64,000 nucleotides of DNA from Sphingopyxis sp. MSC1_008 (GTDB lineage Bacteria; Pseudomonadota; Alphaproteobacteria; Sphingomonadales; Sphingomonadaceae): positions 434,001 through 498,000 of the forward strand of contig NZ_JALPRD010000002.1 in assembly GCF_023197165.1 (NCBI RefSeq), in the 5' to 3' direction. The notes under the pieces are model-generated. The model did no database searches. It worked only from the letters and a program-made list of their open reading frames with translations, and was not told the DNA's origin. A program made the translations under genes and the position numbers. Below are positions 51,442 to 60,886 of this stretch, piece by piece (the first letter of the stretch is position 1; the number at the start of each line of letters is the position of its first letter).

Positions 51442-52004
51442 GCCTCGACCTTTCGCACTGTAGCGACCGCGAGCTCGCCGCGCTGGCCCGCACCAGCCGC
51501 GACGATGTTTTTCGCGAACTTCTCGCGCGCTACAAGGCGCCGGTCTTCCGCCTGATCCGCTACCATGTCGGCGATGCCGACGAAGCGATGGACCTGTCGC
51601 AGGAGGCTTTCGTTGCCGCCTTTGCCGCGATCGATCGCTATGACGGCGACCGGCCGTTCCGGATCTGGATTTCGCGCATCGCGCTCAACAAGTGCCGCGA
51701 CTGGTCGCGGCGGCGGGCGGTGCGCTCCTTTTTCACGCGCGCGCTGCCGCTCGACAATGCGCATGATGTCGCGATCGAGGCACCGGCGCCCGACATCGAG
51801 GCCGGCGACCGCGCGGAACTGGCGCGCGTGCGAAAGGCGATGTCCCGTTTGCCGCACAATTTGCGCGAAGTGTTGGTCCTGCGCGGCGTCGAGGAGCTCA
51901 GCCAGTCGGAAAGCGCGGAGTTGCTGAAGGTCAGCGAAAAGACCGTCGAAACGCGCCTCTATCGCGCCCGCGCCAGGCTCCGGATGCTGCTCGGCGAAAA
52001 ATGA
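51438..52004 (+). CDS. ECF sigma factor (CnrH-like)
   Basis: 188 residues with sigma-2 (LLARYKAPVFRLIRYHVGDADEAMDLSQEAFVAAF) and sigma-4 (LPHNLREVLVLRGVEELSQSESAELLKVSEKTVETRLYRARARLR) regions; no extra domains. GTG 51438 overlaps the sensor stop (GTGA). It likely directs transcription from the GAGGGG-N13-CGCGTAT promoters at 50681, 52008 and the copC variant at 50621. This would make it an autoregulated metal-responsive sigma factor for the copper cluster. Confidence 0.9.
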   Translation: MSLDLSHCSDRELAALARTSRDDVFRELLARYKAPVFRLIRYHVGDADEAMDLSQEAFVAAFAAIDRYDGDRPFRIWISRIALNKCRDWSRRRAVRSFFTRALPLDNAHDVAIEAPAPDIEAGDRAELARVRKAMSRLPHNLREVLVLRGVEELSQSESAELLKVSEKTVETRLYRARARLRMLLGEK

Positions 52005-52007
52005 GGC

Positions 52008-52033
52008 GAGGGGCACGCCTTCGCGTCGCGTAT
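52008..52033 (+). promoter_or_regulatory. candidate ECF promoter of copAB
   Basis: GAGGGG (52008-52013), 13 nt, CGCGTAT (52027-52033), ending 35 nt before ATG 52069. Same blocks and spacing as 50681-50706. The first block lies only 4-9 bp after the sigma stop. Confidence 0.6.
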
Positions 52034-52068
52034 GTCCTTAGAGATTAACAGCGATAACCGGGAATTTT

Positions 52069-53874
52069 ATGCAGATCGACAGGCGCGGGTTCGTGAACGG
52101 GGCATTGGGCGGGGGGGCGCTGGCCGCGCTCGCTTCATATTATCCCGCGTGGGCGCAGCCGGTGTCGCGCGGCATCGCGTCGACGCTGCCGACGGTGTCG
52201 GGGAACGACATCACCCTGCGCATTGCAAGGCAGACGATGCGCGTCGATGGCAAGGTCAGCCGGGCGATCGGGATCAACGGAACCGTCCCGGGCCCGCTTG
52301 TTCGGCTCAAAGAGGGGCAGCAGGCCCGGCTCATCGTCGTGAACGATCTCGACGAGGACAGCTCGATCCACTGGCACGGGTTGATCCTGCCGTTCCAGAT
52401 GGACGGCGTTCCGGGGGTCAGTTTCCCCGGTATCAAGCCGCATTCGACCTTCGTCTACGAGTTTCCCGTCGTCCAGTCGGGCACCTATTGGTATCACAGC
52501 CATTCGGGGCTTCAGGAACAGCTCGGCCATTATGGCCCGATCGTGATCGACCCCGCGGGCACCGATCCGGTCGGCTACGACCGCGAGCATGTGATCGTGC
52601 TGTCGGACCACAGCCGGCTCGCGCCCGAGGAAATTTTCCGCAAGCTCAAGGTCAGTCCGGGCCATTTCAACATGCAGCGCCAGACGCTAACCGGGCTGCT
52701 CGGCGGCAAGGACCAGTCGCTGAAGGACCGGACCGCGTGGGGCGCGATGCGGATGGACCCGACCGATGTCGCCGACGTCAACGGCTCGACATATAGTTTC
52801 CTCGTCAACGGTTATGGTCCGCGCGACAACTGGACCGCCTTGTTCCAGCCCGGCGAGCGCGTGCGGCTGCGCATCATCAACGCCTCGGCGATGTCGATCT
52901 TCAATGTCCGCATTCCGGGGCTCAGGATGACGGTGGTTCAGGCCGACGGCCTCAATGTCGTACCGACCGAGATCGACGAGTTCCAGATCGCGGTCGCCGA
53001 AACCTATGACGTCATCGTCACTCCGGTCGAGGATCGCGCCTATACGCTGGTCGCCGAGGCCAACGACCGGTCGGGCATGGGGCGCGCAACGCTCGCCCCG
53101 CGTGCCGGGATGGTCGCCGAGGTTCCGCCGCTTCGCGAACGCCCGCTCGCGACGATGAAGGATATGGGGATGGGCGCGATGGCGAGCGGCGGCGATGCGG
53201 CGTGTGCGCCCGAACATGCCGCGATGGGCCATTGCACGCCTGCGCCCGCCACTCCGGCGGCCGGGGATCATAGCGCGCACGGCGCGGCGGGCGGGGCGGC
53301 TGGGGGCGCGGCCATGCAGCACAGCATGCGCGATTTCAGCGTCGCGCCGCAGGTGAAGCGCGATGCGGGCGTGCAGACGATCTCGCCGATGCCGGTCGAT
53401 CGCATGGGGGAGCCGGGGCAGGGGCTCGAGGACGCCCGGCACAAGGTGCTGAACTATCACGACCTTGTCGCGCTCGACCGCAATTCCGACGTGCGCGCGG
53501 CGTCGCGCTCGCTCGACATTCACCTGACGGGCAATATGGAGCGCTTCATGTGGTCGTTCGACGGCGTGAAGATGTCGGACCATCATGAGCCGATCCCGTT
53601 CATCGAGGGCGAACGGGTACGGATCAACCTCATCAACGATTCGATGATGAGCCACCCCATTCACTTGCACGGCCATTTCTTTGAGCTGGTGACGGGGAAG
53701 GGCGACCGCTCGCCGCGCAAGCATACGGTGCTTGTCCAGCCCGGCGGGACCGCGAGCTTCGACTTCACCGCCGACGCGCTCGGCGACTGGGCGTTCCACT
53801 GCCACCTTCTCTATCATATGCACGCGGGGATGATGCGCGTCGTCAGCGTTCGCCCGAAGGGGGATGCAGAATGA
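52069..53874 (+). CDS. copA: CopA multicopper oxidase
   Basis: 601 residues. A Tat signal (DRRGFV near 4-9, cleaved around YPAWAQ) leads to three cupredoxin domains. Copper ligands appear at His101/His103 (HWHG), His143/His145 (HSH), HPIHLHGHF (529-537) and HCHLLYHMHAGM (578-589). A Met-rich patch MKDMGMGAM (363-371) and a metal-binding-like segment CAPEHAAMGHCTP (379-391) lie in the region that in PcoA/CopA binds extra copper. It oxidises Cu(I) in the periplasm. copB overlaps its stop by 4 bp. Confidence 0.96.
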   Translation: MQIDRRGFVNGALGGGALAALASYYPAWAQPVSRGIASTLPTVSGNDITLRIARQTMRVDGKVSRAIGINGTVPGPLVRLKEGQQARLIVVNDLDEDSSIHWHGLILPFQMDGVPGVSFPGIKPHSTFVYEFPVVQSGTYWYHSHSGLQEQLGHYGPIVIDPAGTDPVGYDREHVIVLSDHSRLAPEEIFRKLKVSPGHFNMQRQTLTGLLGGKDQSLKDRTAWGAMRMDPTDVADVNGSTYSFLVNGYGPRDNWTALFQPGERVRLRIINASAMSIFNVRIPGLRMTVVQADGLNVVPTEIDEFQIAVAETYDVIVTPVEDRAYTLVAEANDRSGMGRATLAPRAGMVAEVPPLRERPLATMKDMGMGAMASGGDAACAPEHAAMGHCTPAPATPAAGDHSAHGAAGGAAGGAAMQHSMRDFSVAPQVKRDAGVQTISPMPVDRMGEPGQGLEDARHKVLNYHDLVALDRNSDVRAASRSLDIHLTGNMERFMWSFDGVKMSDHHEPIPFIEGERVRINLINDSMMSHPIHLHGHFFELVTGKGDRSPRKHTVLVQPGGTASFDFTADALGDWAFHCHLLYHMHAGMMRVVSVRPKGDAE

Positions 53875-54836
53875 CCCGGGTCGCGCTCCTGCTTGCGGGC
53901 CTCGCGCCGCTTGCTTTTGCGGTTCCGGCGGCGGCGCAATCGATGGATCATTCGGCGCACGGTTCGCAGCCTGCGGCGGAACCTGCGCCCGAAGCGCCGG
54001 GCTGCACGCCCGAGCATGCCGCGATGGGGCATTGCACTCCCAAGCAAGCGTCCGCGCCCGATACCACGCCCGGAACCAGCGGCACCGATCTGCCGCCCGG
54101 CGATGCCCCGGCACCGCCGCCGCCCGGCGACTGGTACGCCGACCGCATCTTCCCGAAGGGGGCGATGGAGCATTCGCGCCATGCGATGATGAAGGAGAGC
54201 GGCGGGCTGAGCGTCGGCTTCATCAGCCTCAACCTCGCCGAATATCAGGCGCGCAAGGGTAGCGACGGTCTGCGCTGGGAAGGCGAAGCCTGGTATGGCG
54301 GCGACATCAACCGGCTCACGCTCAAAAGCGAAGGCGAGACCGTCTTCGGCGAGGGCATTGAAAGCACCGAGACGCAGCTGCTCTACAGCCGCGCTATCGG
54401 GCCCTATTTCAACGCGCAGGCGGGCATCAGGCAGGATTTCGGACAGGGCCCCGACCGCACCTATGTGACGGTTGGTTTAGAGGGGCTCGCGCCTTACTGG
54501 TTCGAGGTCGAAGGCGCGTTCTTCCTGTCGAACAAGGGCGATATGCACGCACGGCTCGGCGGATATTATGATCAGCGCATCACCCAGAGGCTGATCCTCC
54601 AGTCGATGACCGAGATCAATTTTGCGCTGCAGGATGTGCCTGAGATCGGCGTTGGCTCGGGCTTGTCCGACGTCGAGTTGGGGCTGCGTCTCCGTTATGA
54701 GATCGTGAAGGAGTTCGCGCCTTATGTGGGCGTCGAATGGGCGCTGAAGGTCGGCGACACCGCGCGCTTCGCCCGTGCGGGCGGCGAGGATGCTGATAGT
54801 GTCAGTTTCGTCGTGGGGGTGAAGGCGTGGTTCTAG
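53871..54836 (+). CDS. copB: CopB outer-membrane copper resistance protein
   Basis: 321 residues. Signal peptide (1-23, AAAQ), a short disordered Met/His/Pro-rich region (about 25-105), then a beta-barrel-like domain ending with VVGVKAWF. CopB barrels span the outer membrane and limit copper uptake or export. The N-terminal stretch repeats two elements of CopA: DHSAHG (26-31) and CTPEHAAMGHCTP (45-57). Translation is coupled to copA (ATGA). Confidence 0.94.
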   Translation: MTRVALLLAGLAPLAFAVPAAAQSMDHSAHGSQPAAEPAPEAPGCTPEHAAMGHCTPKQASAPDTTPGTSGTDLPPGDAPAPPPPGDWYADRIFPKGAMEHSRHAMMKESGGLSVGFISLNLAEYQARKGSDGLRWEGEAWYGGDINRLTLKSEGETVFGEGIESTETQLLYSRAIGPYFNAQAGIRQDFGQGPDRTYVTVGLEGLAPYWFEVEGAFFLSNKGDMHARLGGYYDQRITQRLILQSMTEINFALQDVPEIGVGSGLSDVELGLRLRYEIVKEFAPYVGVEWALKVGDTARFARAGGEDADSVSFVVGVKAWF

Positions 54837-55007
54837 CTTCGCCGGACGCGAGCCAATTGGGCTAGAGAATTAGAAAGTGAAGAGAAATAGCGTCGATCGG
54901 GGCGATTTGATATTGTCTCGCCCGGATATTATGCCCATTCAATACATATGATCTTACCCGGTTTCACATATGAAAATACCGCGGTTTCAATGGTTTTGAG
55001 GGGGCGA

Positions 55008-56435
55008 ATGCGAAAAGCAGGGAAGCATTGGCTGCTCGTTACGGCGCTTGCCGGCGGGCTTGCGGCCTGTGCCCCGACCGCCACGCAGACCGCGCCGCAG
55101 CCCGCGATCGCCTTGCCCGACCATTGGTCGGGTGATGCGCAGGCGCTTCCGGCAGATATCGCAAGCTATTGGACCCGGCTGAACGACCCGCTGGTCGACC
55201 GCCATGTCGAACGCGCGCTGGCGAACAACCGCGACATCGCACAGGCGGCGGCGCGCGTGGCGCAGGCGCGCGCCAGCGTGCGGGCTGCTCGTGCGAGCTT
55301 CCTGCCGCAGATCGACGCCTCGGGCGGCGTCCGGCGCAACGTCGGCGACCTTGCCGACGACCGGCTGCAATTCTCGCTCGGCGCCGATGCGCAGTGGGAA
55401 ATCGACCTGTTCGGCCGGATCGGCAACAGTGTCGCCGCCTCGCGCGCCGACCTGGCGGCGGCGGGTTATGGCCTTGCCGACCTGCGGCGGCTGATCGCGG
55501 GGCAGGTGGCGCAGGTGACGGTGTCGGCACGCGCGCTGGCGGTACAGCGCGCGATCGCGCGCGAAACGCTGACGATCCAGGACGAAAATCTGCAGATCGC
55601 GCGCTGGCGGCTGCAGGCCGGCCTCGTGTCGAGCCTCGACGTCGAGCAGGCGGCGGCACAGCGCGCACAGACAGCGGCGAGCATCCCCGCGCTCGAACGC
55701 GATTTTGCCCAAGCGGCGAACACGATTTCGACCTTGATAGGCGAACCACCCGGCGCGGTGCGGACCGCGCTCGAAGCCGGTGCTCGCCCGATCCCCGTTC
55801 CGCCCGAGGCGGCGGGGCTCGACACGCCCGCGGCGATCCTGCGGAGCCGGCCCGATGTGCGGCAGGCCGAAGCCGCGCTGCTCGCCGATACTGCGCGCAT
55901 CGGCGTCGCGCGTGCGCAGTTGCTGCCGCTGGTGCGGTTGACGGGTAATATCGCGACCTCCTCCTTCGGGATCGACAATCTGTTCGACGTCATCACCGGC
56001 GGGCTCTTCGCCGGGGTCAGCCAGCTTATCTTCGACGGCGGGCGCGCCCGCGCGCAGGTTGCAGGCGCCGAGGCGGCGGCGCAGGCGTCGCTCGCGGCGT
56101 GGGAGCAGGCGATCCTTGGCGCTCTCGAGGATGTGGAAAGCGCATCGGTCGCGTTGATGGCAGCGCGCGAGCGGGTCCTGCTTTTCGGCACGGCGCTTGA
56201 GGCCGCAAACAATGCCGCGTTGCTCGCGCGCAGCCAATATCAGTCGGGGCTGATCGATTTCCAGACTTTGCTCACTGCCGAGAGCCAACTGCTCGGCGCG
56301 CGCAACGCGCTCGCCGCCAGCGAGGCCGAGCGCGCCAACGCCTTCATTGCGCTGAATCAGGCGCTCGGCGGCGGGGCGAATGATATGAATTTGGGTCCGG
56401 AGAGCACTGGTTCGGACGGAGGAATGCCACAATGA
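55008..56435 (+). CDS. NodT-type outer-membrane efflux lipoprotein
   Basis: 475 residues with lipobox LAAC (Cys21) and two OEP (outer-membrane efflux protein) repeats of the TolC fold: ALANNRDIAQAAARVAQARASVRAARASFLPQIDASGG and a C-terminal copy ARSQYQSGLIDFQTLLTAESQLLGARNALAASEAER. It forms the outer-membrane duct of a tripartite exporter. GAGGGGGCGA upstream fits ATG 55008. It overlaps the adaptor gene by 4 bp. The copper operon ends 171 bp upstream. Confidence 0.92.
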   Translation: MRKAGKHWLLVTALAGGLAACAPTATQTAPQPAIALPDHWSGDAQALPADIASYWTRLNDPLVDRHVERALANNRDIAQAAARVAQARASVRAARASFLPQIDASGGVRRNVGDLADDRLQFSLGADAQWEIDLFGRIGNSVAASRADLAAAGYGLADLRRLIAGQVAQVTVSARALAVQRAIARETLTIQDENLQIARWRLQAGLVSSLDVEQAAAQRAQTAASIPALERDFAQAANTISTLIGEPPGAVRTALEAGARPIPVPPEAAGLDTPAAILRSRPDVRQAEAALLADTARIGVARAQLLPLVRLTGNIATSSFGIDNLFDVITGGLFAGVSQLIFDGGRARAQVAGAEAAAQASLAAWEQAILGALEDVESASVALMAARERVLLFGTALEAANNAALLARSQYQSGLIDFQTLLTAESQLLGARNALAASEAERANAFIALNQALGGGANDMNLGPESTGSDGGMPQ

Positions 56436-57742
56436 CCGACACCGCGACCGAGCCGCAGGAGCTCGACGAATTCCTCGGTGCCAAACCGCAGCCGCGCTGG
56501 CGGCGATGGATGAAATATTGGCTGCCGGCGTTGCTGGTGCTGGTGGTGCTGCTCGGCGTCGCGACTTGCGCGCGCGGGGGCGGCGAACCGGAATATATCA
56601 CCGAGGCGGTCGCGCAGCGATCGCTGGTGCTCAGCGTGACCGCGACGGGCAATCTGCGTCCGACGAACCAGGTCGAGGTCGGGTCCGAAGTGTCGGGCAA
56701 GATCGACCATATCTATGTCGATGTGAACGACCGGGTGACGCAGGGGCAGGTGCTGGCGCAGATCAACACCGACGTGATCGAGGATCAGATCACGCAGGCG
56801 CAGGCCAATCTGAATGCCGCACGTGCGCAGGTGGCGCAGGCGCAGGCGACTCTCGACGTCGACCGGGCGCAACTCGCGCGGCTCGAAAACGTCTTCCGCA
56901 TTTCGGGCGGCAAGGTGCCGTCGCAGGTCGAGTTCGACCAGGCGAAGGGCGCGGTCAAACGCGACGTCGCGGCGGTCGCGGCTGCAAACGCGAACGTCCG
57001 CGCGGTCGAGGCGCAGCTGTCGACTGCGGTCACCAACCGCAACCGCGCGGTGATCCGCTCGCCGGTCTCGGGCGTCGTGCTCGCGCGGCAGGTCGAGCCG
57101 GGGCAGACCGTCGCGGCGAGCTTCAACACCCCGACCTTGTTCATTCTCGCCGAGGATTTGTCTGCCATGCAACTCCGCGTCGAAATCGACGAGGCGGATG
57201 TCGGGCAGGTGCGCGAGGGGCAGGGGGCGAGCTTCACCGTCGACGCCTATCCGGGCCGCCGCTTCCCCGCGCGCGTCGAGCGCGTCGACCAGGCATCGAG
57301 CAACACCGCATCGCAGGCGAGCCAGCAGGCGTCCGCCGCGACCGCGGGCAGCAACGCCGTCGTCAGTTACGAAGCGCGGCTCGCCGTCGCCAATGCCGAG
57401 GGCGTGCTGCGACCGGGGATGACCGCGACCGCAACGATCGCCACCGGAAGCACGGGCAAGCAGCTTCTGGTTCCCAACGGCGCACTGCGCTTCCAGCCCG
57501 ACGCGAAGGAAAAGGGCGAGGCGAGCGTGCTCAATCCCGAAATCGGGCTCGAAAAGAATGAGCAGCGCGCGACGATCGGGGCGGGCAGCCGGCAGCGCGT
57601 TTGGGTATTGGGGGCCGACGGCAAGCTGAAGCCAATCGACGTCGTAACGGGAGAGAGCGACGGGCGCCTGACCGCGGTGACGTCGAAGCAATTGCGCGCG
57701 GGCATGAAGGTCGTGACGGGCAAGGCGGCGGCGCCCCAGTGA
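56432..57742 (+). CDS. MacA-type periplasmic adaptor (HlyD family)
   Basis: 436 residues: one N-terminal membrane helix (about 28-47), then the biotinyl-lipoyl pieces VEVGSEVSGKIDHIYVDVNDRVTQGQVLAQI and RNRAVIRSPVSGVVLARQVEPGQTV, a long coiled-coil hairpin between (about 115-200), and beta-barrel domains. It links an inner-membrane ABC transporter to the outer-membrane duct. Overlap with the ATPase gene is 4 bp. No metal-specific motif is seen. Confidence 0.92.
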   Translation: MTDTATEPQELDEFLGAKPQPRWRRWMKYWLPALLVLVVLLGVATCARGGGEPEYITEAVAQRSLVLSVTATGNLRPTNQVEVGSEVSGKIDHIYVDVNDRVTQGQVLAQINTDVIEDQITQAQANLNAARAQVAQAQATLDVDRAQLARLENVFRISGGKVPSQVEFDQAKGAVKRDVAAVAAANANVRAVEAQLSTAVTNRNRAVIRSPVSGVVLARQVEPGQTVAASFNTPTLFILAEDLSAMQLRVEIDEADVGQVREGQGASFTVDAYPGRRFPARVERVDQASSNTASQASQQASAATAGSNAVVSYEARLAVANAEGVLRPGMTATATIATGSTGKQLLVPNGALRFQPDAKEKGEASVLNPEIGLEKNEQRATIGAGSRQRVWVLGADGKLKPIDVVTGESDGRLTAVTSKQLRAGMKVVTGKAAAPQ

Positions 57743-58470
57743 CCGCCGATCGCTCCTCGACGCCGCCGCTGATCGAGCTGGAGGGCATTACCAAGACCTT
57801 CGGCAAGGGCGAGGCGGCCTTTCAGGCGCTGAAAGGCGTCGATATGCGCGTCGAGCGGGGCGATTTCGTCGCGGTGATGGGACCTTCGGGTTCGGGCAAG
57901 TCGACGACGATGAACGTCCTCGGCTGCCTCGACGTGCCGACGAGCGGCATTTTCCGTTTTCGCGGGGTCGAGGTACAGGCGCTCGACCGCGACCAGCGCA
58001 GCCTGCTGCGCCGCCGCTATCTCGGCTTCGTGTTTCAGGGCTTCAACCTGCTCGCGCGGACGTCGGCGGTCGAGAATGTTGAACTGCCCTTGCTTTATCG
58101 GGGCGAGAAGAAGGCAGTGCGCCATGCCGCCGCGATGCGCGCGCTCGATCAGGTCGGGCTGGCGCCATGGGCCGATCATACCCCCGCCGAATTGTCGGGC
58201 GGCCAGCAACAGCGCGTCGCCATCGCGCGCGCGCTCGTCACCGAACCCGCGGTGCTGCTCGCCGACGAGCCGACGGGCAATCTCGATACCGAACGCTCGA
58301 TCGAGATCATGCAGCTTCTGACCCGGCTCAACGGCGAGGGCATCACCATCCTGATGGTGACGCACGAAGAGGAAATGGCCGCGTTCGCGCGCACGGTGGT
58401 GCGGTTCCGCGACGGGCTGGTCGAAAGTGTCGAGCATCGCGAACGCGCGATCGCCGGGGAGGTTGGCTGA
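57739..58470 (+). CDS. ABC transporter ATP-binding protein (MacB N-terminal-like)
   Basis: 243 residues. Walker [11 protein letters not shown]-loop [12 protein letters not shown], signature LSGGQQQR, Walker [10 protein letters not shown] and H-loop MVTHEEE are all present. It is a LolD/MacB-like ATPase of a mechanotransmission exporter, here as a separate polypeptide rather than fused to the permease as in E. coli MacB. GTG 57739 overlaps the adaptor stop. Confidence 0.94.
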   Translation: MTADRSSTPPLIELEGITKTFGKGEAAFQALKGVDMRVERGDFVAVMGPSGSGKSTTMNVLGCLDVPTSGIFRFRGVEVQALDRDQRSLLRRRYLGFVFQGFNLLARTSAVENVELPLLYRGEKKAVRHAAAMRALDQVGLAPWADHTPAELSGGQQQRVAIARALVTEPAVLLADEPTGNLDTERSIEIMQLLTRLNGEGITILMVTHEEEMAAFARTVVRFRDGLVESVEHRERAIAGEVG

Positions 58471-59678
58471 TGCTCGGCATGTTCGGCGCAACCCTGCTCC
58501 TCGCTTTCCGCGAAATCCGGCGGCACTTGCTGCGGTCCTTCCTGACGACGCTCGGGATCATCATCGGCGTCGCGGCGGTGATCACGATGGTGACGCTCGG
58601 CAATGGCGTCACCGCGTCGGTTACGAGCCAGATCTCGTCGCTCGGATCGAATGTGCTGATTGTTTTTCCGGTCCGCGGCGATCGCGGCGCGCCGCGGCCG
58701 TTCAAGCAGGACGATATCGACGCCGCGCGAAACCAGATCGCCGGGGTCGAGGATGTGTCGGGTAGCGTATCGTCCAGCGCGACCGCCTTCCACAATGGCC
58801 AGAGTTGGCAGACGAGCGTGCAGGGCGTCGAGAATGCCTTCCTCCGCGCCCGCTCGGTCGAGGTCGAAGAGGGCCGTCCCTTTTCGAACGAGGAAGAGAG
58901 TGCGGGCAAGAGCGTGTGCCTGATCGGGCCGAAGGTAAGGCAGGCGATTTTCGTTGCGGGTGCGAGCCCGCTTGGCGCGAAAGTCCGGCTCGACAATGTC
59001 TCATGTACCGTGGTCGGTCTGCTGAAGGAACGCGGCGAGGGCGGCGGCCCCGATCAGGACAGCGACAATGTCGTGATGATGCCGCTCAAGACCGTGCAGC
59101 GGCGCTTCACCGGCAATGACGATCTGCAATATTTCGTGATCAAATATGACAGCGCGTATGCGAGCACAACGATCCAGGCCTCGCTCGTCGCCCTGCTGCG
59201 CGAGCGGCGGCTGCTTCAGGGGACCGCCGCCAACGATTTCAACGTCGTCGACACCGCGCAGGTCAATCAGGCCTTGGGCGCGGCAACCGGGGCGCTGACC
59301 GCGATGGTCGCGGTGATCGCCGGGATCAGCCTGCTGGTCGGCGGGATCGGGATCATGAATATCATGCTGGTGTCGGTGACCGAACGGACGCGCGAGATTG
59401 GTATTCGCCTGGCGATCGGCGCGCTCGCGCGCGAGGTCCAGCTGCAGTTCCTGACCGAGGCCGTCGTCCTCTGCTGTTTTGGCGGCGTCGTCGGAATCGC
59501 CCTCGCTTTCCTGCTGTCGTGGAGCATGGCCGGGGTGATCGACGTCCCCTTCCTGTTCGATCCGCTGGTCAACGCGCTGAGCTTTCTCTTCTCGGCGTTG
59601 ATGGGGATCACCTTCGGCTTTTATCCCGCACGCCGGGCGTCGAAGCTCGATCCGATCGACGCGCTCCGGCACGAATAG
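58470..59678 (+). CDS. MacB-type ABC permease
   Basis: 402 residues with FtsX-like topology: one helix at about 20-42, a large periplasmic MacB_PCD domain (50-270), and three helices at the C-terminus ([28 protein letters not shown] is the FtsX-family tail). With the ATPase, adaptor and NodT duct it completes a MacAB-TolC-like exporter. ATG 58470 overlaps the ATPase stop by one base (TGATG). Substrate may be a peptide, macrolide or siderophore; not known. Confidence 0.93.
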   Translation: MLGMFGATLLLAFREIRRHLLRSFLTTLGIIIGVAAVITMVTLGNGVTASVTSQISSLGSNVLIVFPVRGDRGAPRPFKQDDIDAARNQIAGVEDVSGSVSSSATAFHNGQSWQTSVQGVENAFLRARSVEVEEGRPFSNEEESAGKSVCLIGPKVRQAIFVAGASPLGAKVRLDNVSCTVVGLLKERGEGGGPDQDSDNVVMMPLKTVQRRFTGNDDLQYFVIKYDSAYASTTIQASLVALLRERRLLQGTAANDFNVVDTAQVNQALGAATGALTAMVAVIAGISLLVGGIGIMNIMLVSVTERTREIGIRLAIGALAREVQLQFLTEAVVLCCFGGVVGIALAFLLSWSMAGVIDVPFLFDPLVNALSFLFSALMGITFGFYPARRASKLDPIDALRHE

Positions 59679-59685
59679 CGGCGCG

Positions 59686-60855
59686 TCAGCTTCGCGTCGC
59701 CAGCCACCGGCCCGCGGCGAGCGCCAGAAAACCGACGACCAGCCCCCAGAAGGCCGAACCCAGCCCGAACAGCGTCAGCCCCGATCCGGTGGCGAGGAAG
59801 GTCAGGATCGCGGGGTCGCGGTCGGACTTTGCCGTCATCATCGACTCCATCGCGCCGAGCAGCGCGGGGATCAGCGCGACGCCGGTCAGCGCCGCGATGA
59901 CCGTGGGCGGCAGCGCGAGAAAGAGGCGCACGAGCAGCGGTGAGAAAATGGCAAGCAGCAGATAGAAGCCCGCGTAGAGCATGCCGACGGTCCACCGTTT
60001 CGCGCGGTCGGTATGCGCCTCTTCGGCGGTGCAGATCGCCGCGGTGATCGCCGCGAGGTTGAGGCCGTGCGCGCCGAAGGGCGCTGCGGCGAGCCAGGCG
60101 AGGGCGCTGCCGACGATCAGCGGGCGCGGCGGTGGCGCATAGCCCGCGCCGCGCAGCACGACGAGGCCGGGCAGGTTCTGCGATACCAAAGTCACGAGGA
60201 ACAGCGGCACGCCGACGCTGAGGATCGCGCGCGCGTCGAAGGCGGGAACCACGGGCATCAGCGTGCCGAAGGTCGCGCCGGGCGGCAGCGGCCCGATATC
60301 GCCGCGCACCAGTGTGAGCGCCATGCCCGCCGCGAGCGCGAGGAGCAGCGCATAGAGCGGCAGCCGCTGCCGTGCGACGACAAAGACCGCGACAAGCAAG
60401 GCAACAAGCAACGGGTCGGCCGCGCCGAGCCCGAACAGCTTGAGGCAGAAGGACAGAAGCACACCCGCGAGCATCGCCGACGCGATCGACGCCGGGATGC
60501 GCTCGGCGAGCCGCCCGAGCAGCGGCACGATGCCGAGGAGGATCATCATCAGCGCCGCGGACAGGAAGATGCCGATCGCGACGGGCCACGACAAGCCGGG
60601 CGCCGCGGCGGCGAGCAGAGCCGCGCCCGGGGTCGACCAGGCGAGCACGACGGGCATGCGCAGCCGCCACGACAGCGCCGCGCCCGCGACCGCGATGCCG
60701 AGGCACAGCGCGGTGACCGCTGACCCCGTCTGGTCGCCCGACGCGCCAAGATTGCGCATCGCCTGGACGACGAGCGCAATCGTCCCGCCAAAGCCGACGA
60801 GTGCGGCGATCAGCGCCGAGGACCAGGCCGGGACGGGGGGTAGGCTACGCAGCAT
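59686..60855 (-). CDS. benE: BenE-type benzoate/H+ symporter family protein
   Basis: 389 residues and about 12 predicted membrane helices. BenE-type blocks are MPVVLAWSTPGAALLAA, ASAMLAGVLLSFCLKLFG and FGAHGLNLAAITAAICTAEEAH. It imports benzoate or another small aromatic acid with protons. No benzoate dioxygenase genes are near, so true substrate is open. ATG 60855 is favoured; the start of DUF2339 gene lies upstream on the same strand and ends 31 bp away. Confidence 0.9.
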   Translation of the reverse strand: MLRSLPPVPAWSSALIAALVGFGGTIALVVQAMRNLGASGDQTGSAVTALCLGIAVAGAALSWRLRMPVVLAWSTPGAALLAAAAPGLSWPVAIGIFLSAALMMILLGIVPLLGRLAERIPASIASAMLAGVLLSFCLKLFGLGAADPLLVALLVAVFVVARQRLPLYALLLALAAGMALTLVRGDIGPLPPGATFGTLMPVVPAFDARAILSVGVPLFLVTLVSQNLPGLVVLRGAGYAPPPRPLIVGSALAWLAAAPFGAHGLNLAAITAAICTAEEAHTDRAKRWTVGMLYAGFYLLLAIFSPLLVRLFLALPPTVIAALTGVALIPALLGAMESMMTAKSDRDPAILTFLATGSGLTLFGLGSAFWGLVVGFLALAAGRWLATRS

Positions 60856-60886
60856 CGTTTCTTGTTCTCTGGCTTGTCGGGGTGCG

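Noticed and set aside
52032-52796. 254-codon frame over the 5' part of copA
   Set aside because: Wrong-frame translation of copA, which has clear copper ligands and a Tat signal in its own frame.
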